DNA of 33,748 nucleotides, from assembly GCA_026710795.1 (NCBI GenBank), contig JAPOQK010000015.1, positions 1 through 33,748 of the forward strand, read 5' to 3'. Below are positions 14,690-23,364 of this stretch, piece by piece. The translations under genes and the position numbers were made by a program. This DNA is from Candidatus Poribacteria bacterium (GTDB taxonomy: Bacteria > Poribacteria > WGA-4E > WGA-3G). The stretch's first letter is position 1. Each line of letters begins with the position of its first letter. Below the pieces are notes generated by a model, which was given only the letters and a program-made list of their open reading frames with translations, was not told the DNA's origin and did no database searches.

Positions 14690-16633
14690 TTACGGCCAAA
14701 AATTATACATCGGCTGCTGTGTTATAACACTAATGAGACTCCAAATCCCACCAACAATAAAGTCCCCTAACATCAACCCAATAGCAAACCGCACTAACTG
14801 TCGTGATGCACGATGACCACCGAATTTCAATACTGACCATTTCACTACCGTACTCACCAACATACAACTCCACAAATACCGCATACCCCAATCACTTGAC
14901 ACGACAAACCCAATCGGATGAAAAGGAAACCAGAAGAAACGTGTCCGCATAAACATCAAAAATGTTGAGAACAGCAGACCGAACACAATACCGCCTGTAG
15001 CATATAAATTCGGTTCTGTCGGAAAATATAACCAATGTTGAAGTCCACTAAAAACACGTTCACCAAAACCTATGTTCCAACTGCTACTCCCACTCATATT
15101 CAACGCGCCGTATGTATAGAAGAGATAGAGAATGATCGTAAATACCATGATTGAGGCAAACGCTGAAACCCCAAGTAGTGCAAAAAACAACCTTCCCGGG
15201 GCAATACTGGATCGTTCTGATAGTTTGAACCCCTCCAACTGATGTGGCATTGGGTTGCTTGTATAACTCCGATTAAACCAACGGAATAACGTCAATGCAA
15301 CGAGATTATTTGTTCCTAACATACGTGTCCCGAAACTATCAATCAGAATACGGTGATTCGGCATGTTTTCCATCGCATGCACGGGGAATCCTTGCTCCGC
15401 ACGCATCCGTGTAAGCACCAGCACGATGGTAAAATAGATGGCGAAAAACAGAGGGATTAGCCATAATGACATACCGATACGTTCAGAAAAAATAAAGAGA
15501 AATACAAGTCCACAGACGATACCCCATAACGATAGTCTGTATGAGATAGGTTCATCAGAATCTTCACCTGTACGTTGTTTTGCAATTCGGAACACACCAC
15601 GAAAATGTCGTAGGTTCAACACTAACACAGAAACAAAAATCCCGATTGCAGCACCAAAGCATTGCCGATCTATATAGGGAAAACCGGGGAGGTTAGAGAG
15701 TCCTGCTGCACTTGAGAACACTAACTGTGCTTTATAAAAAAAGAAGAAAAACCAACTGGAGAACGAAAGATCAAGCGGCATCAACAATCCTAACCCGATA
15801 ACAAACGGATAATAGGACATACTGATACCACCGATGGCATTCCACGGTTTTTCTGTAAACAAGTGTCCAAACCCTCTCCATCCTCCGATACGCTTAATTG
15901 GTAGAGAGGGGATAGTAGGATACAGAAAACTCAATCCATTGAGAATTGCAATGGACGCGGCAATCCCGAAACCAACCCACATGACGCGGTAGGAAAACAA
16001 CGATTTTGTATTATGTGTTACATGAAAAGCGATTTGTGTAATAGGATAGGCAAGCCGCTCACGTTCCACCCACTGTTTCCGAAGGATGACGTTGATACAC
16101 AGCATCACAAGGATAAGGACAGTAATGAATAACGTCCAAGAGAATATCGGCACGATCCATGCGGAAATAATCTCCAATGTAGAGAGATTAGTCACCCCTG
16201 TGTAGTATCCTGAAAGTGCTTTTGAGTCATCTACAAGAAGCCATCTTGGAAGGTAATCCCAAAAGATTTGCTTCCATTCGTTTTCAGGAGTAGCAAACCA
16301 GAAGGCATGACCAACTGTCGTGACGAGAATCGTCATTAAGGTAATGGATGGAAACGCACAGGCAGTGCTTAGAAGAATGTAGATGGTAAGAAGTTCAGCA
16401 TCGGTGAAAAGACGGATACGGGTGGTATGTCTAACAGCAATATTGATTAGTGTGAAAGTAAAAACGACGAAGACAACATTGTAAAACGGTACTGCGTATG
16501 TATTCAGCGCATAACCGACGAGACCAATTTCGCCAGCGATAATCCAGTAGAAATTAAACGGAATCAATACAAGTGTTATGACGACAGATTTCCATGTGAC
16601 TCCGTCCGATTTCAACTGTTCATCTTCTTTCAT
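14690..16633 (-). CDS. DUF6785/DUF6784-type polytopic membrane protein, paralogue 2
   Basis: 647 residues with about 14 hydrophobic segments. It is colinear with the protein at 3004-4971 and shares LRKQWVERERL, FTEKPWNAIGG, the SFSSWFFFFFYKAQ block, DSDEPISYRLSL, and a C-terminal RFFWFPFHPIGFV against SFVWWSLHPIGYL. The shared charged motifs in otherwise hydrophobic protein suggest a conserved transport or catalytic centre. Unlike paralogue 1 it is not next to sugar-acid enzymes. It starts six bases after the stop of the second MNT-HEPN gene, so the two are probably co-transcribed, an odd pairing. Confidence 0.8.
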   Translation of the reverse strand: MKEDEQLKSDGVTWKSVVITLVLIPFNFYWIIAGEIGLVGYALNTYAVPFYNVVFVVFTFTLINIAVRHTTRIRLFTDAELLTIYILLSTACAFPSITLMTILVTTVGHAFWFATPENEWKQIFWDYLPRWLLVDDSKALSGYYTGVTNLSTLEIISAWIVPIFSWTLFITVLILVMLCINVILRKQWVERERLAYPITQIAFHVTHNTKSLFSYRVMWVGFGIAASIAILNGLSFLYPTIPSLPIKRIGGWRGFGHLFTEKPWNAIGGISMSYYPFVIGLGLLMPLDLSFSSWFFFFFYKAQLVFSSAAGLSNLPGFPYIDRQCFGAAIGIFVSVLVLNLRHFRGVFRIAKQRTGEDSDEPISYRLSLWGIVCGLVFLFIFSERIGMSLWLIPLFFAIYFTIVLVLTRMRAEQGFPVHAMENMPNHRILIDSFGTRMLGTNNLVALTLFRWFNRSYTSNPMPHQLEGFKLSERSSIAPGRLFFALLGVSAFASIMVFTIILYLFYTYGALNMSGSSSWNIGFGERVFSGLQHWLYFPTEPNLYATGGIVFGLLFSTFLMFMRTRFFWFPFHPIGFVVSSDWGMRYLWSCMLVSTVVKWSVLKFGGHRASRQLVRFAIGLMLGDFIVGGIWSLISVITQQPMYNFWP

Positions 16634-16639
16634 GTCATC

Positions 16640-17569
16640 TTATGTCTCACTCAAAAAAGCGACGAATGTATCCAGTTCTATAAACACAATTGGCACTAAT
16701 TCTTTTAATTGCATTCCAAGTTTCTTTACATCTTCAAACACGAATGTCACAGAATTATTATAGTCATTCCGGTGTTTTAATAAAGGGTTTAATCTTGAAA
16801 TAGTTTCATGAGTCAGAACACGTGGACGCGTAGCCTTTTGTTCTGCGATTTGTGTCAACAACTCATCGGAACTATCCCAATATGCTGGAACACACATATC
16901 AACCATGCGAGCAATATGTTTAAGAATGTTGGCAATGCAATGATAAACGGTAGCAACACGGTAAGCAAGACAATCTATAATATTATTATCGACCTTAATT
17001 GTATTTACCTCTATTTTTCTCAACTTTTTCATAATTCCATCAAAATTATCGTCTATATTATGGTGTCCATCCTCAACATATTGAATGAGTCGACTTTTAT
17101 ACTTCTCGTATTTATTCTCATTTTCCTCTATTGTGGAATAGATTTTATCGAAAATATTGTAGTCATATTTTTCACCTTTATTTATTGGAATGGTTTGCTG
17201 ACTAACTCTATTGCGAAAGTAATCATTGACGCCGTCATAGTCAATTAAGTCAAATTTGAAGTGTTTATTGTCAAAACCTTCTTTCTGGCAAATAGTTCTT
17301 AAGTTTTGTCCATCCGAAATTCCCCACACCGCAATATCTATATCTGATTCTTGAACGAACCAATCTCTTTCTGCAAGAGAACCAAAAACAGCAACTTTCG
17401 ACGCACCATAATCTTCGTAGAGCACAGTCGCAACGCTATGTGCTGCTTCCCAAGCGCGTTTGAGTAATTCCTCATCAACCTGTCGGTTTTCCCACTGGTT
17501 TCTAAGGTTTTCTCTACGTTTCGCAAGTTCGCATGAAGACATCTCTGTCGTTGTAGTTCCGATAGACAT
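16640..17569 (-). CDS. Fused nucleotidyltransferase (MNT)-HEPN protein, copy 2, HEPN His lost
   Basis: 309 residues from the second ATG (17569), which has AAGGT seven bases upstream; the first ATG at 17575 abuts that site. The MNT motif is intact: Gly63-Ser64 (VFGSLAERD) with Asp76 and Asp78 (SDIDIAVWG). A long charged spacer (about 140-190) precedes a helical domain that aligns with copy 1 (NIIDC, MVDMCVPAYWDSSDELLTQ, ETISRLNPLLKHRN). At the HEPN motif copy 1 has RHVFNH, while this copy has RNDYNN, so the catalytic His is replaced by Asn272. It is probably inactive as a ribonuclease and may act as a regulator or antitoxin. It lies 42 bases after the E1-alpha gene. Confidence 0.75.
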   Translation of the reverse strand: MSIGTTTTEMSSCELAKRRENLRNQWENRQVDEELLKRAWEAAHSVATVLYEDYGASKVAVFGSLAERDWFVQESDIDIAVWGISDGQNLRTICQKEGFDNKHFKFDLIDYDGVNDYFRNRVSQQTIPINKGEKYDYNIFDKIYSTIEENENKYEKYKSRLIQYVEDGHHNIDDNFDGIMKKLRKIEVNTIKVDNNIIDCLAYRVATVYHCIANILKHIARMVDMCVPAYWDSSDELLTQIAEQKATRPRVLTHETISRLNPLLKHRNDYNNSVTFVFEDVKKLGMQLKELVPIVFIELDTFVAFLSET

Positions 17570-17611
17570 TATCATACCTTATGTTCTGTGGACTTTTCAT
17601 TTGTGATATTC

Positions 17612-18595
17612 TCACGGTTGAATATCACCTGCATAAACATCATCTAAAGCATCTTCGGGAAGTGGTTCAGGACTATTTTGGGCAAACTCCAAAGCCTCTT
17701 CAAGCTCATTAGCAAGTTCTGCTTCAAGTGACTCAAGTTCTTCTTGTTTCACATCTTCATCTTCAGTCAGCACCTGAGCAAGTCTTCGGATGGGATCGCG
17801 TTGACGTTCCTGTTCTTGAACTTCTTCGCGGTCACGATAGGATGTTCCTGGATCTCCAATGTGATGTCCACGAAACCTGTATGTATCGCAATTAAGAAGT
17901 GTCGGTCCACCACCTTCGCGAGCGCGAATGACCGCTTCGTGTGCTTCAGCATACACCTTGAGAACATCGTTTCCATCAACAGTAACCCCCGGTATATCGT
18001 AAGCAGGGGCACGCACAGCAATATCCTCTACACGTTGATGTTCATGCTGTGGTGTTCCCATACCGAATCTGTTGTTTTCACAGACAAAAACGACAGGGAG
18101 TTCCCATACTGCAGCGAGGTTAAGGGTTTCATGGAATACACCTTGGTTCGTGGCTCCATCACCAAAAAAGGAAACTGCTATCTGCGCAGTACCACGGATT
18201 TTTGCGGAGAGTGCTGCACCTGCTGCAAGCGGAATCCCCGCTCCAACAACACCGTTCGCACCGAGAATACCTGTCTCTTTATCAGCGATGTGCATTGACC
18301 CGCCTTTACCTTTGCAGTAACCAGTGGTTCGGGCAAATAATTCTGCCATCATACGGTCGCGTTTGCCACCCTTCGCGATGAGATGTCCGTGTCCACGATG
18401 TGTACTCGTGATGTAATCGTCATCATTTAAGTGTGCACAAACCCCTACTGCTGTCGCTTCTTCACCGATATATAAATGCAGAAAACCGGGCAGTTGACCA
18501 CTTTGATAGAGTGTACCAGCGGCTTCTTCAAATTGACGGATTTCCACCATCTTGCGATACATAAAGAGCATCTGCTCTTTGGTCGGTTTTGACAT
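17612..18595 (-). CDS. Thiamine-diphosphate-dependent E1 alpha subunit (pyruvate/acetoin dehydrogenase type)
   Basis: 327 residues; ATG with AGGAAGGG upstream. The fold and motifs are those of PdhA/AcoA: IGEEATAVG at 43-51, STHRGHGH at 64-71, GKGGSMH at 96-102, and the ThDP motif Gly145-Asp146-Gly147 to Asn174-Asn175 (GDGATNQG ... CENN). The phosphorylation-loop-like segment YRFRGHH and DPGTSYRDREE is also present. E1 alpha decarboxylates a 2-oxo acid or acetoin together with E1 beta. No E1 beta, E2 or E3 gene is adjacent, so the partner must lie elsewhere. The C-terminus is acidic and longer than the core needs (about 45 residues). Confidence 0.9.
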   Translation of the reverse strand: MSKPTKEQMLFMYRKMVEIRQFEEAAGTLYQSGQLPGFLHLYIGEEATAVGVCAHLNDDDYITSTHRGHGHLIAKGGKRDRMMAELFARTTGYCKGKGGSMHIADKETGILGANGVVGAGIPLAAGAALSAKIRGTAQIAVSFFGDGATNQGVFHETLNLAAVWELPVVFVCENNRFGMGTPQHEHQRVEDIAVRAPAYDIPGVTVDGNDVLKVYAEAHEAVIRAREGGGPTLLNCDTYRFRGHHIGDPGTSYRDREEVQEQERQRDPIRRLAQVLTEDEDVKQEELESLEAELANELEEALEFAQNSPEPLPEDALDDVYAGDIQP

Positions 18596-18616
18596 AATCC
18601 CTTCCTAAAGTTGTTG

Positions 18617-18778
18617 TTATACCAATTCTAATATTTATTGTCCCATTATCAGATTCAACCATTGTTATTGATTGGAAATCTTTCTTCTGTAGGAGCGACC
18701 TCCCGGTCGCGACCGGGAGGTCGCTCCTACAAGTAGTCCTCAGCAAATGACGCTTTATTTATTAGAAATGGTATTATG
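18617..18778. repeat. MITE-like element: inverted repeats flanking a 44-bp perfect palindrome
   Basis: The outer ends are imperfect inverted repeats: TTATACCAATTCTAATATTT at the left and the complement of TTATTTATTAGAAATGGTAT at the right. Inside, 18688-18731 is a perfect palindrome with 22-bp arms starting TGTAGGAGCGACCTCC. The end sequence (TAGAAATGGTATAA or its complement) also occurs at 216-229 and 594-607. The nested design suggests the palindrome is carried by, or inserted in, a small transposable element. Confidence 0.7.
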
Positions 18779-18798
18779 TTACAGATTTCATCAGAAAA

Positions 18799-19530
18799 CT
18801 AAAATAAACTTTGGCTTACATACTTAACATTATTATCGTCAGTATCCGACATTGGGGCGATACATTCAGGTGAATCATTCGCTGGACGGTTCACGAACCG
18901 CGACACAGGATATGCTTCCATTTCCTCACCAGCATAAGGAATCAGCAAAGGCTGAAGTGTCTCGTTCGGTTGTTCATCGGGAGCAAGCCATTGTGTATAA
19001 GCATCTTGTGGCAAAATCACAGGCATTCTGTGATGTATATCTTCCAAATATGAGTTAGGTGGACAAGTAATAATGGTACAGGATCGGAGTGGTTTTTCCA
19101 TATAATTTGCCTTCCATTCCTCCCATAACCCAGCAAACGCAAACGGATTTTGTGATTTGAGACGTATATAAATCGGTTGTTTGTTTTTTTCACCCGGAAC
19201 AGTTTGCCATTCGTAGTATCCATCCGCTAAAATAAGACACCGTTTACGTTTGTACGCACTCTTGAAGGAAGGTTTTTCACTCAATGTTTCTGAACGGGCA
19301 TTTATCATCCTACTTCCGATTTTTGGGTCTTTTGCCCAAGTGGGAATTAGTCCCCAGTGAAAATAATCCACCTTTTTATCTTCACCTTCATCCTGCGTAT
19401 TTGCAATAACTGCTACATCTTGTGTAGGTGTGATATTGTATCGCGGGGTAAACTCTATTTGCAGTTTTGGATCGTCGAATAGTCCATACAGTAATTCTGG
19501 GTCACTTGCGAGGGTAAATCGTCCACACAT
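18799..19530 (-). CDS. SRAP domain protein (YedK/HMCES-type abasic-site DNA-protein crosslink sensor)
   Basis: 243 residues from ATG 19530, preceded by AGGAG; this start puts the catalytic Cys at position 2 (MCGRFTL), as the mechanism needs. An open frame extends 19 codons upstream but would bury it. Other family residues are Asn32 (RYNITPTQ), Asn77 and Arg79 (INARSET), Glu108 (DGYYEW) and His167 (HHRMPVIL). SRAP proteins crosslink to abasic sites in single-stranded DNA through a thiazolidine ring and shield them from breakage. The C-terminal VSRFVNRPANDSPECI is also typical. No SOS box was noticed upstream. Confidence 0.95.
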   Translation of the reverse strand: MCGRFTLASDPELLYGLFDDPKLQIEFTPRYNITPTQDVAVIANTQDEGEDKKVDYFHWGLIPTWAKDPKIGSRMINARSETLSEKPSFKSAYKRKRCLILADGYYEWQTVPGEKNKQPIYIRLKSQNPFAFAGLWEEWKANYMEKPLRSCTIITCPPNSYLEDIHHRMPVILPQDAYTQWLAPDEQPNETLQPLLIPYAGEEMEAYPVSRFVNRPANDSPECIAPMSDTDDNNVKYVSQSLF

Positions 19531-19646
19531 TTTGATCTCCTTTTTATATGGTGAATTATTTCTAAACTCTACCATAAATGGGTTCAAACTACCCTAATTT
19601 TAAATCAAGTAAACCAACTCGTACGGGGAACAAGTTCAGTGTCTAT

Positions 19647-20477
19647 CTATTTCGGTTGTGGCACCAGAATATCGTCTCTCCAGCGTAGACGGAAGGAGGG
19701 ACGGACAAGTGCTTCTGGTGACTGTAACGTTAAACCACCATCAGCAGTTAACACAATACCGGTTACGAAATCCGCCTCATCAGATGCCAAGAAGAGTGCA
19801 ACATTTGCAATATCTTCTGGTTTACCATACCGTCCTATAGGATAGCAATCTCGCGATGCTTGCTCCTCTAATGCATCTGCAGCGAGTGAAACTTCACCAC
19901 GTTCCCCTACAATCTGTCCGGGAGCAATTGCATTAGCACGGATACCTTCTCTTCCGTAATCAAGTGCTATACTTCGCGTCAATGCGTTCAATCCTCCCTT
20001 ACCTGCTCCATAAAGTCCAAAACCGGGGTTTGTAATCGTGGCGTTAACCGTGGAAATAAATACAAGCGTACCACCACCGTTTTCTATCATTTCAGGTATA
20101 CAATATTTCGCTCCGAGCCATGGACCACCAAGCGTTACACCAAGGCTTTCATTCCATTCTTCTGGTGTGAACTCAATAGCTTTTTTGGTGTAAGAGTGTG
20201 CAGCATTATGTACCAGTGTTGTTATTTTTCCGTAATTATCTAACGCTGTTTTGACAAGGGTTTCCCATGTTTTTTCATCAGCAACATCACCCATCACAGC
20301 AACAGCTTCCCCACCAGCATCTTGAATACGGGTTACAGTTTCAGCAAGTTTTTCCTCACGGCGGCGTGTGTTGACAACAACTTTGGCACCTTCACAAGCA
20401 AACTTATAAGCTGTCGCAGCACCGATTCCACCCCATGCAGCACCAGCAACAATTGCAACCTTTCCTTCCAACCTCAT
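19647..20477 (-). CDS. Short-chain dehydrogenase/reductase (SDR)
   Basis: 276 residues; ATG with AAAGGA upstream. Cofactor motif is Gly12-x3-Gly16-Gly17-Ile-Gly19 (AGAAWGGIG), with Arg38-Arg40 after the second strand, which leans towards NADP. NAAH starts at Asn91. The catalytic set is Ser142 (FISTVN), Tyr156 and Lys160 (YGAGK). The C-terminal ADFVTGIVLTADGGLTL is typical of classical SDRs, with about 20 extra residues after it (SFRLRWRDDILVPQPK). Substrate unknown. It stands alone between intergenic regions. Confidence 0.9.
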   Translation of the reverse strand: MRLEGKVAIVAGAAWGGIGAATAYKFACEGAKVVVNTRRREEKLAETVTRIQDAGGEAVAVMGDVADEKTWETLVKTALDNYGKITTLVHNAAHSYTKKAIEFTPEEWNESLGVTLGGPWLGAKYCIPEMIENGGGTLVFISTVNATITNPGFGLYGAGKGGLNALTRSIALDYGREGIRANAIAPGQIVGERGEVSLAADALEEQASRDCYPIGRYGKPEDIANVALFLASDEADFVTGIVLTADGGLTLQSPEALVRPSFRLRWRDDILVPQPK

Positions 20478-20803
20478 AGTTTATTCCTTTCTTTGTATAT
20501 ATTCTTTCGCATTGACTAACTACATGCTTCCGATCCATAGTAATCTGTTAAGAGAACCTAAGTTGTTACCTATGTAGCACAAACTGTTAGATTGTGTCAA
20601 AATAGACGCAAACGAACAGATTGCACTACAATATTTACGAGAATAATACTCTTTTTATGATTAAAACAGTATCCACATGTCTATAATTTTGTAGGTAGCA
20701 ACTTGGGTTAAGATACACACTTCTATCCAAAATCATTCTAAGACAATACGACAACTCTGTGGATTATAAAATTGCATCGTTGGATTCCAATGACAACGAT
20801 ATA
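20478..20803. other. Intergenic region with a palindromic repeat copy
   Basis: 326 AT-rich bases between two minus-strand genes. 20573-20630 is a repeat with inverted ends: TGTAGCACAAACTGTTAG at the left and, complemented, TGTAGTGCAATCTGTTCG at the right. The left end equals the complement of the right arm of the copy at 644-687, so this is the same family with a larger centre. Nothing else was recognised. Confidence 0.65.
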
Positions 20804-22047
20804 TTATTCATTTTCTTCTTTTATTAATCCCATCATCTGTAAAGTTTTTATAAAATCTTTTGAGGATTCCTCTTTTTTACCAAGTTCCATATAAGCATGT
20901 GATCTGCTAATGTACGTATCTATGACATCTGGTTGTATTCGTATGGATTCGTTATAGTCAACTATAGACTCCTCAATTAACCCAAGGTTGGACTTTGCTA
21001 TTCCTCGATAGTAATATGTTTCGGCACAATCCGACTGTAAGTGAATAGCTTCGTCATAATCTTCTATCGCTTCCTCATGCAATTCAAGATTGTCCTTAGA
21101 CATGCCCCGATAATTGTAAGCATCAACGTGATCTGATTGCAAACTAATCACTTCATCAAAATCATCAATAGCCTCTTCAAAATAATTTAGACTATACTTC
21201 GCTACTCCACGGTTATAGTATGCCTCAATGTTCTTAGGATCCAGCATTATAACGTTATCTGCGGCTTTAATTGCAGCTTCACATTCCTCAATATCTGGCT
21301 CACTATCCTCAATAAATTCATCAAAAAAAGCCGATATTGAGGGAACATGGCTCTCTGTGTCATCTGGAGACATACCTTCACCTCCAGGACTTGTCAAACC
21401 AATCACACCTGGAAGATTAGGTATTTCTTCTTTCTCCTCAATTAACATTTGCCGCCTTTCACGTGCAAAATGATCATTAGGGTTGAGACGTATGGCTTTA
21501 TCGTAGTCGGCGAGAGCATCTTCATATTCCTCAAGTTCTTCATTTAGAGACGCACGATAAACGAATGTATCGCTTCTGTCAGGAGCCAAGCGAATTGCTT
21601 CATCAAAATCAGCAAGAGCATCATGATAATGTTCTAAATCTTGATATACCACACCTCGAATACAATAAGCTTCGCCATATTCTGGATTAAGTTTGATTGC
21701 AGTGTTACAACTTAGTATTGCTGCTTCAAAATCACCCATACATCTTAATGTCATTCCACGCATTGTATAGGCTTGAATGTAGTTTGGATTTAATTTTATT
21801 GCTTCATCAAAATCTACTATAGCATCATCATATTCACCTAATATACTATTTGAGATCGCCCGATAATGGTATGCTTCAACATAGTCTGGTTTGAGTTGAA
21901 TCGCATTTGTAAAATCCTTGATTGCCCCAGGTATTTCATGTCGATCTATTTCTCAACTGCTTGATCGAAGTAAAACTTAGGACCCTTTGTAGGTTTCGTT
22001 CGGTTATTGGAATGTTTCTTATGTTTATTGGTAGGTTTTCTAGCCAC
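20804..22047 (-). pseudogene. Tetratricopeptide-repeat protein, frameshifted near the N-terminus
   Basis: The main frame (20804 to 21952) has about eight TPR units, such as AYYNRGVAKYSLNYFEEAIDD and its variants, each with the A-[Y/F]-x2-[R]-G ... L-x2-[Y/H]-x2-A-[I/L]-x-D-[F/Y] pattern. TPRs are protein-binding scaffolds. The first good ATG (21763) lies inside a repeat, and coding of TPR type continues upstream to 21952, where it meets a TGA. In another frame a GTG at 22047, with GGAG nine bases upstream, starts a basic segment (RKPTNKHKKHSNNR) that ends FDQAVEK at TAG 21946. One extra base in the run GAGAAATAG would join the frames. It is therefore a frameshifted gene or a sequence error. 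Between residues about 118 and 150 of the main frame is a non-TPR linker rich in Pro and Gly. Confidence 0.7.
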
Positions 22048-22135
22048 AATTAACAGCTCCACTGTTATGCTATTCCGAAAGCATGTTTCAAGTTAGATAT
22101 CCCTATTAACTATCATAACATATTTATTGTTTTAA

Positions 22136-22144
22136 TGCTATAAT
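22136..22144 (+). promoter_or_regulatory. Extended -10 promoter for the 22174-23336 pair
   Basis: TGCTATAAT at 22136-22144 is a perfect extended -10 (TGn plus TATAAT). No good -35 lies 17 bases upstream, which extended -10 promoters can tolerate. The predicted start near 22151 would give a short leader before the GGGAG Shine-Dalgarno at 22161-22165. Confidence 0.5.
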
Positions 22145-22173
22145 ACCATTATTTATTGAAGGGAGAATTATGT

Positions 22174-22533
22174 GTGAATTTAACATTAAATGAATTGCTT
22201 GACAATTGCATTGAAAAACTTAACGCTGGTCAGTTAACAGAGGTTGACCTTAAGGGTGTAGTTAATGCCTTGAATTCAGAAAAACAACTCATCCTTTACC
22301 TCTACTCAAAATCCACCAATCTTCGTTCACCGCTTGGTGCATGGGCATTATATGATCCAATAGCACCAGATGAACCCATACTCCCATCGCAAGAACCTCC
22401 CTATGCTTCGGTGCTTGATGCCGTTCGCGATGGTTGGCGAATTGTCCAATTTCCGCGACCTGAACTTTACAGTTTTTCGGATGTTGAAAACGCGTATCTC
22501 AACTTTGAATTTATCTTAGAGAAAATAGTTTGA
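22174..22533 (+). CDS. Hypothetical protein, coupled to PhyH gene
   Basis: 119 residues from GTG 22174, with GGGAG eight bases upstream. An in-frame TTG at 22156 precedes the Shine-Dalgarno, and an ATG at 22170 is in another frame and closes after seven codons. The protein starts with a short helical part (LTLNELLDNCIEKLNAGQ), then LYSKSTNLRSPLGAWALYDP and a C-terminal WRIVQFPRPELYSFSD. No family recognised. The TGA stop is part of TGAGGA, the Shine-Dalgarno of the dioxygenase gene, so the two are co-translated. Confidence 0.7.
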   Translation: MNLTLNELLDNCIEKLNAGQLTEVDLKGVVNALNSEKQLILYLYSKSTNLRSPLGAWALYDPIAPDEPILPSQEPPYASVLDAVRDGWRIVQFPRPELYSFSDVENAYLNFEFILEKIV

Positions 22534-22544
22534 GGAATACATAT

Positions 22545-23336
22545 ATGTATAATGTAGAACCTACACTCAATGATGACCAAGTCATGCAGTTTATACACAA
22601 CGGATACATCACATTAGAAAACGTCGTTGATGCAGATTTCAATCAAGAATGTATAACTATTACAGGTGGAGGTCTAAACGAATTTGTCCACACCGAAGAA
22701 TTTCGCAGAAACGTCCTACTCCATCCGCAGGTTGCTGGTGTTGTACGATCACTTTTAGGTGATAATTTCCTTGTCCCAACGAATGCACACCATCACCTAT
22801 TTCAAGCACCACACCGTGGACAGACGTGGCATTCCGATGGACTCACAGAATATGGATACGGAATAACCCACCTACAATGTTATTACTATCCAAAAGAGGT
22901 GAAAGTTGAGGACGGTCCGACGATGATTTTGCCGGGGTCACACTTTCGCCTTGTAGACAGAGAAGCAATTGCCCACTATGGAGACATATTGGGGCAACTA
23001 TCACTCACCGTTCCTGCTGGCACCATCGCAATGACACGCTACGGAATTTGGCATAAAGCAGGACCAAAACTCAACGCAGACAGACGCGGCATGATTAAGT
23101 TTTCATATTTCCGAACAACAATGCCTAAACGGGATTGGGTGCGTGAGTCCAATGAAATTCCGCATTACCAACACAAGGGGAGACATCCTTATGTAACAGA
23201 GGTGGAGTCATACAGAGATCGTCAGAGAGGTCAACTGACATGGAATTGGCTATGTGGATTAACTGACGTAGAAGAGGATCTTCCACCCAAAAAGATGTTT
23301 AATAGCGGTATCCCATTATCAGAAATCAATCTATAG
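22545..23336 (+). CDS. Phytanoyl-CoA dioxygenase (PhyH) family protein
   Basis: 264 residues from ATG 22545, preceded by GAGGA; an in-frame TTG 15 bases earlier is less likely. The Fe(II)/2-oxoglutarate core is visible: His96-x-Asp98 (TWHSDGL), distal His170 (GIWHKAGP) and an Arg after it at 180-181 (NADRRG) for 2-oxoglutarate. The double-stranded beta-helix segments LQCYYYP and GPTMILPGSH are typical. The family hydroxylates varied small molecules, and large PhyH expansions are known in Poribacteria. Substrate unknown. Confidence 0.9.
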   Translation: MYNVEPTLNDDQVMQFIHNGYITLENVVDADFNQECITITGGGLNEFVHTEEFRRNVLLHPQVAGVVRSLLGDNFLVPTNAHHHLFQAPHRGQTWHSDGLTEYGYGITHLQCYYYPKEVKVEDGPTMILPGSHFRLVDREAIAHYGDILGQLSLTVPAGTIAMTRYGIWHKAGPKLNADRRGMIKFSYFRTTMPKRDWVRESNEIPHYQHKGRHPYVTEVESYRDRQRGQLTWNWLCGLTDVEEDLPPKKMFNSGIPLSEINL

Positions 23337-23364
23337 TTTGCTTAGGAATTAACGCACGGATTAT

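Noticed and set aside
16808..17248. 146-codon plus-strand ORF
   Set aside because: Lies antisense inside the MNT-HEPN gene; translated sequence is low-complexity hydrophobic and unsupported.
17744..18298. 184-codon plus-strand ORF
   Set aside because: Antisense shadow of the E1 alpha gene, whose motifs and Shine-Dalgarno are clear.
21946..21955. Programmed -1 frameshift in the TPR gene
   Set aside because: The site GAGAAATAG is not a canonical slippery heptamer and no downstream stem was seen; a one-base deletion is simpler.
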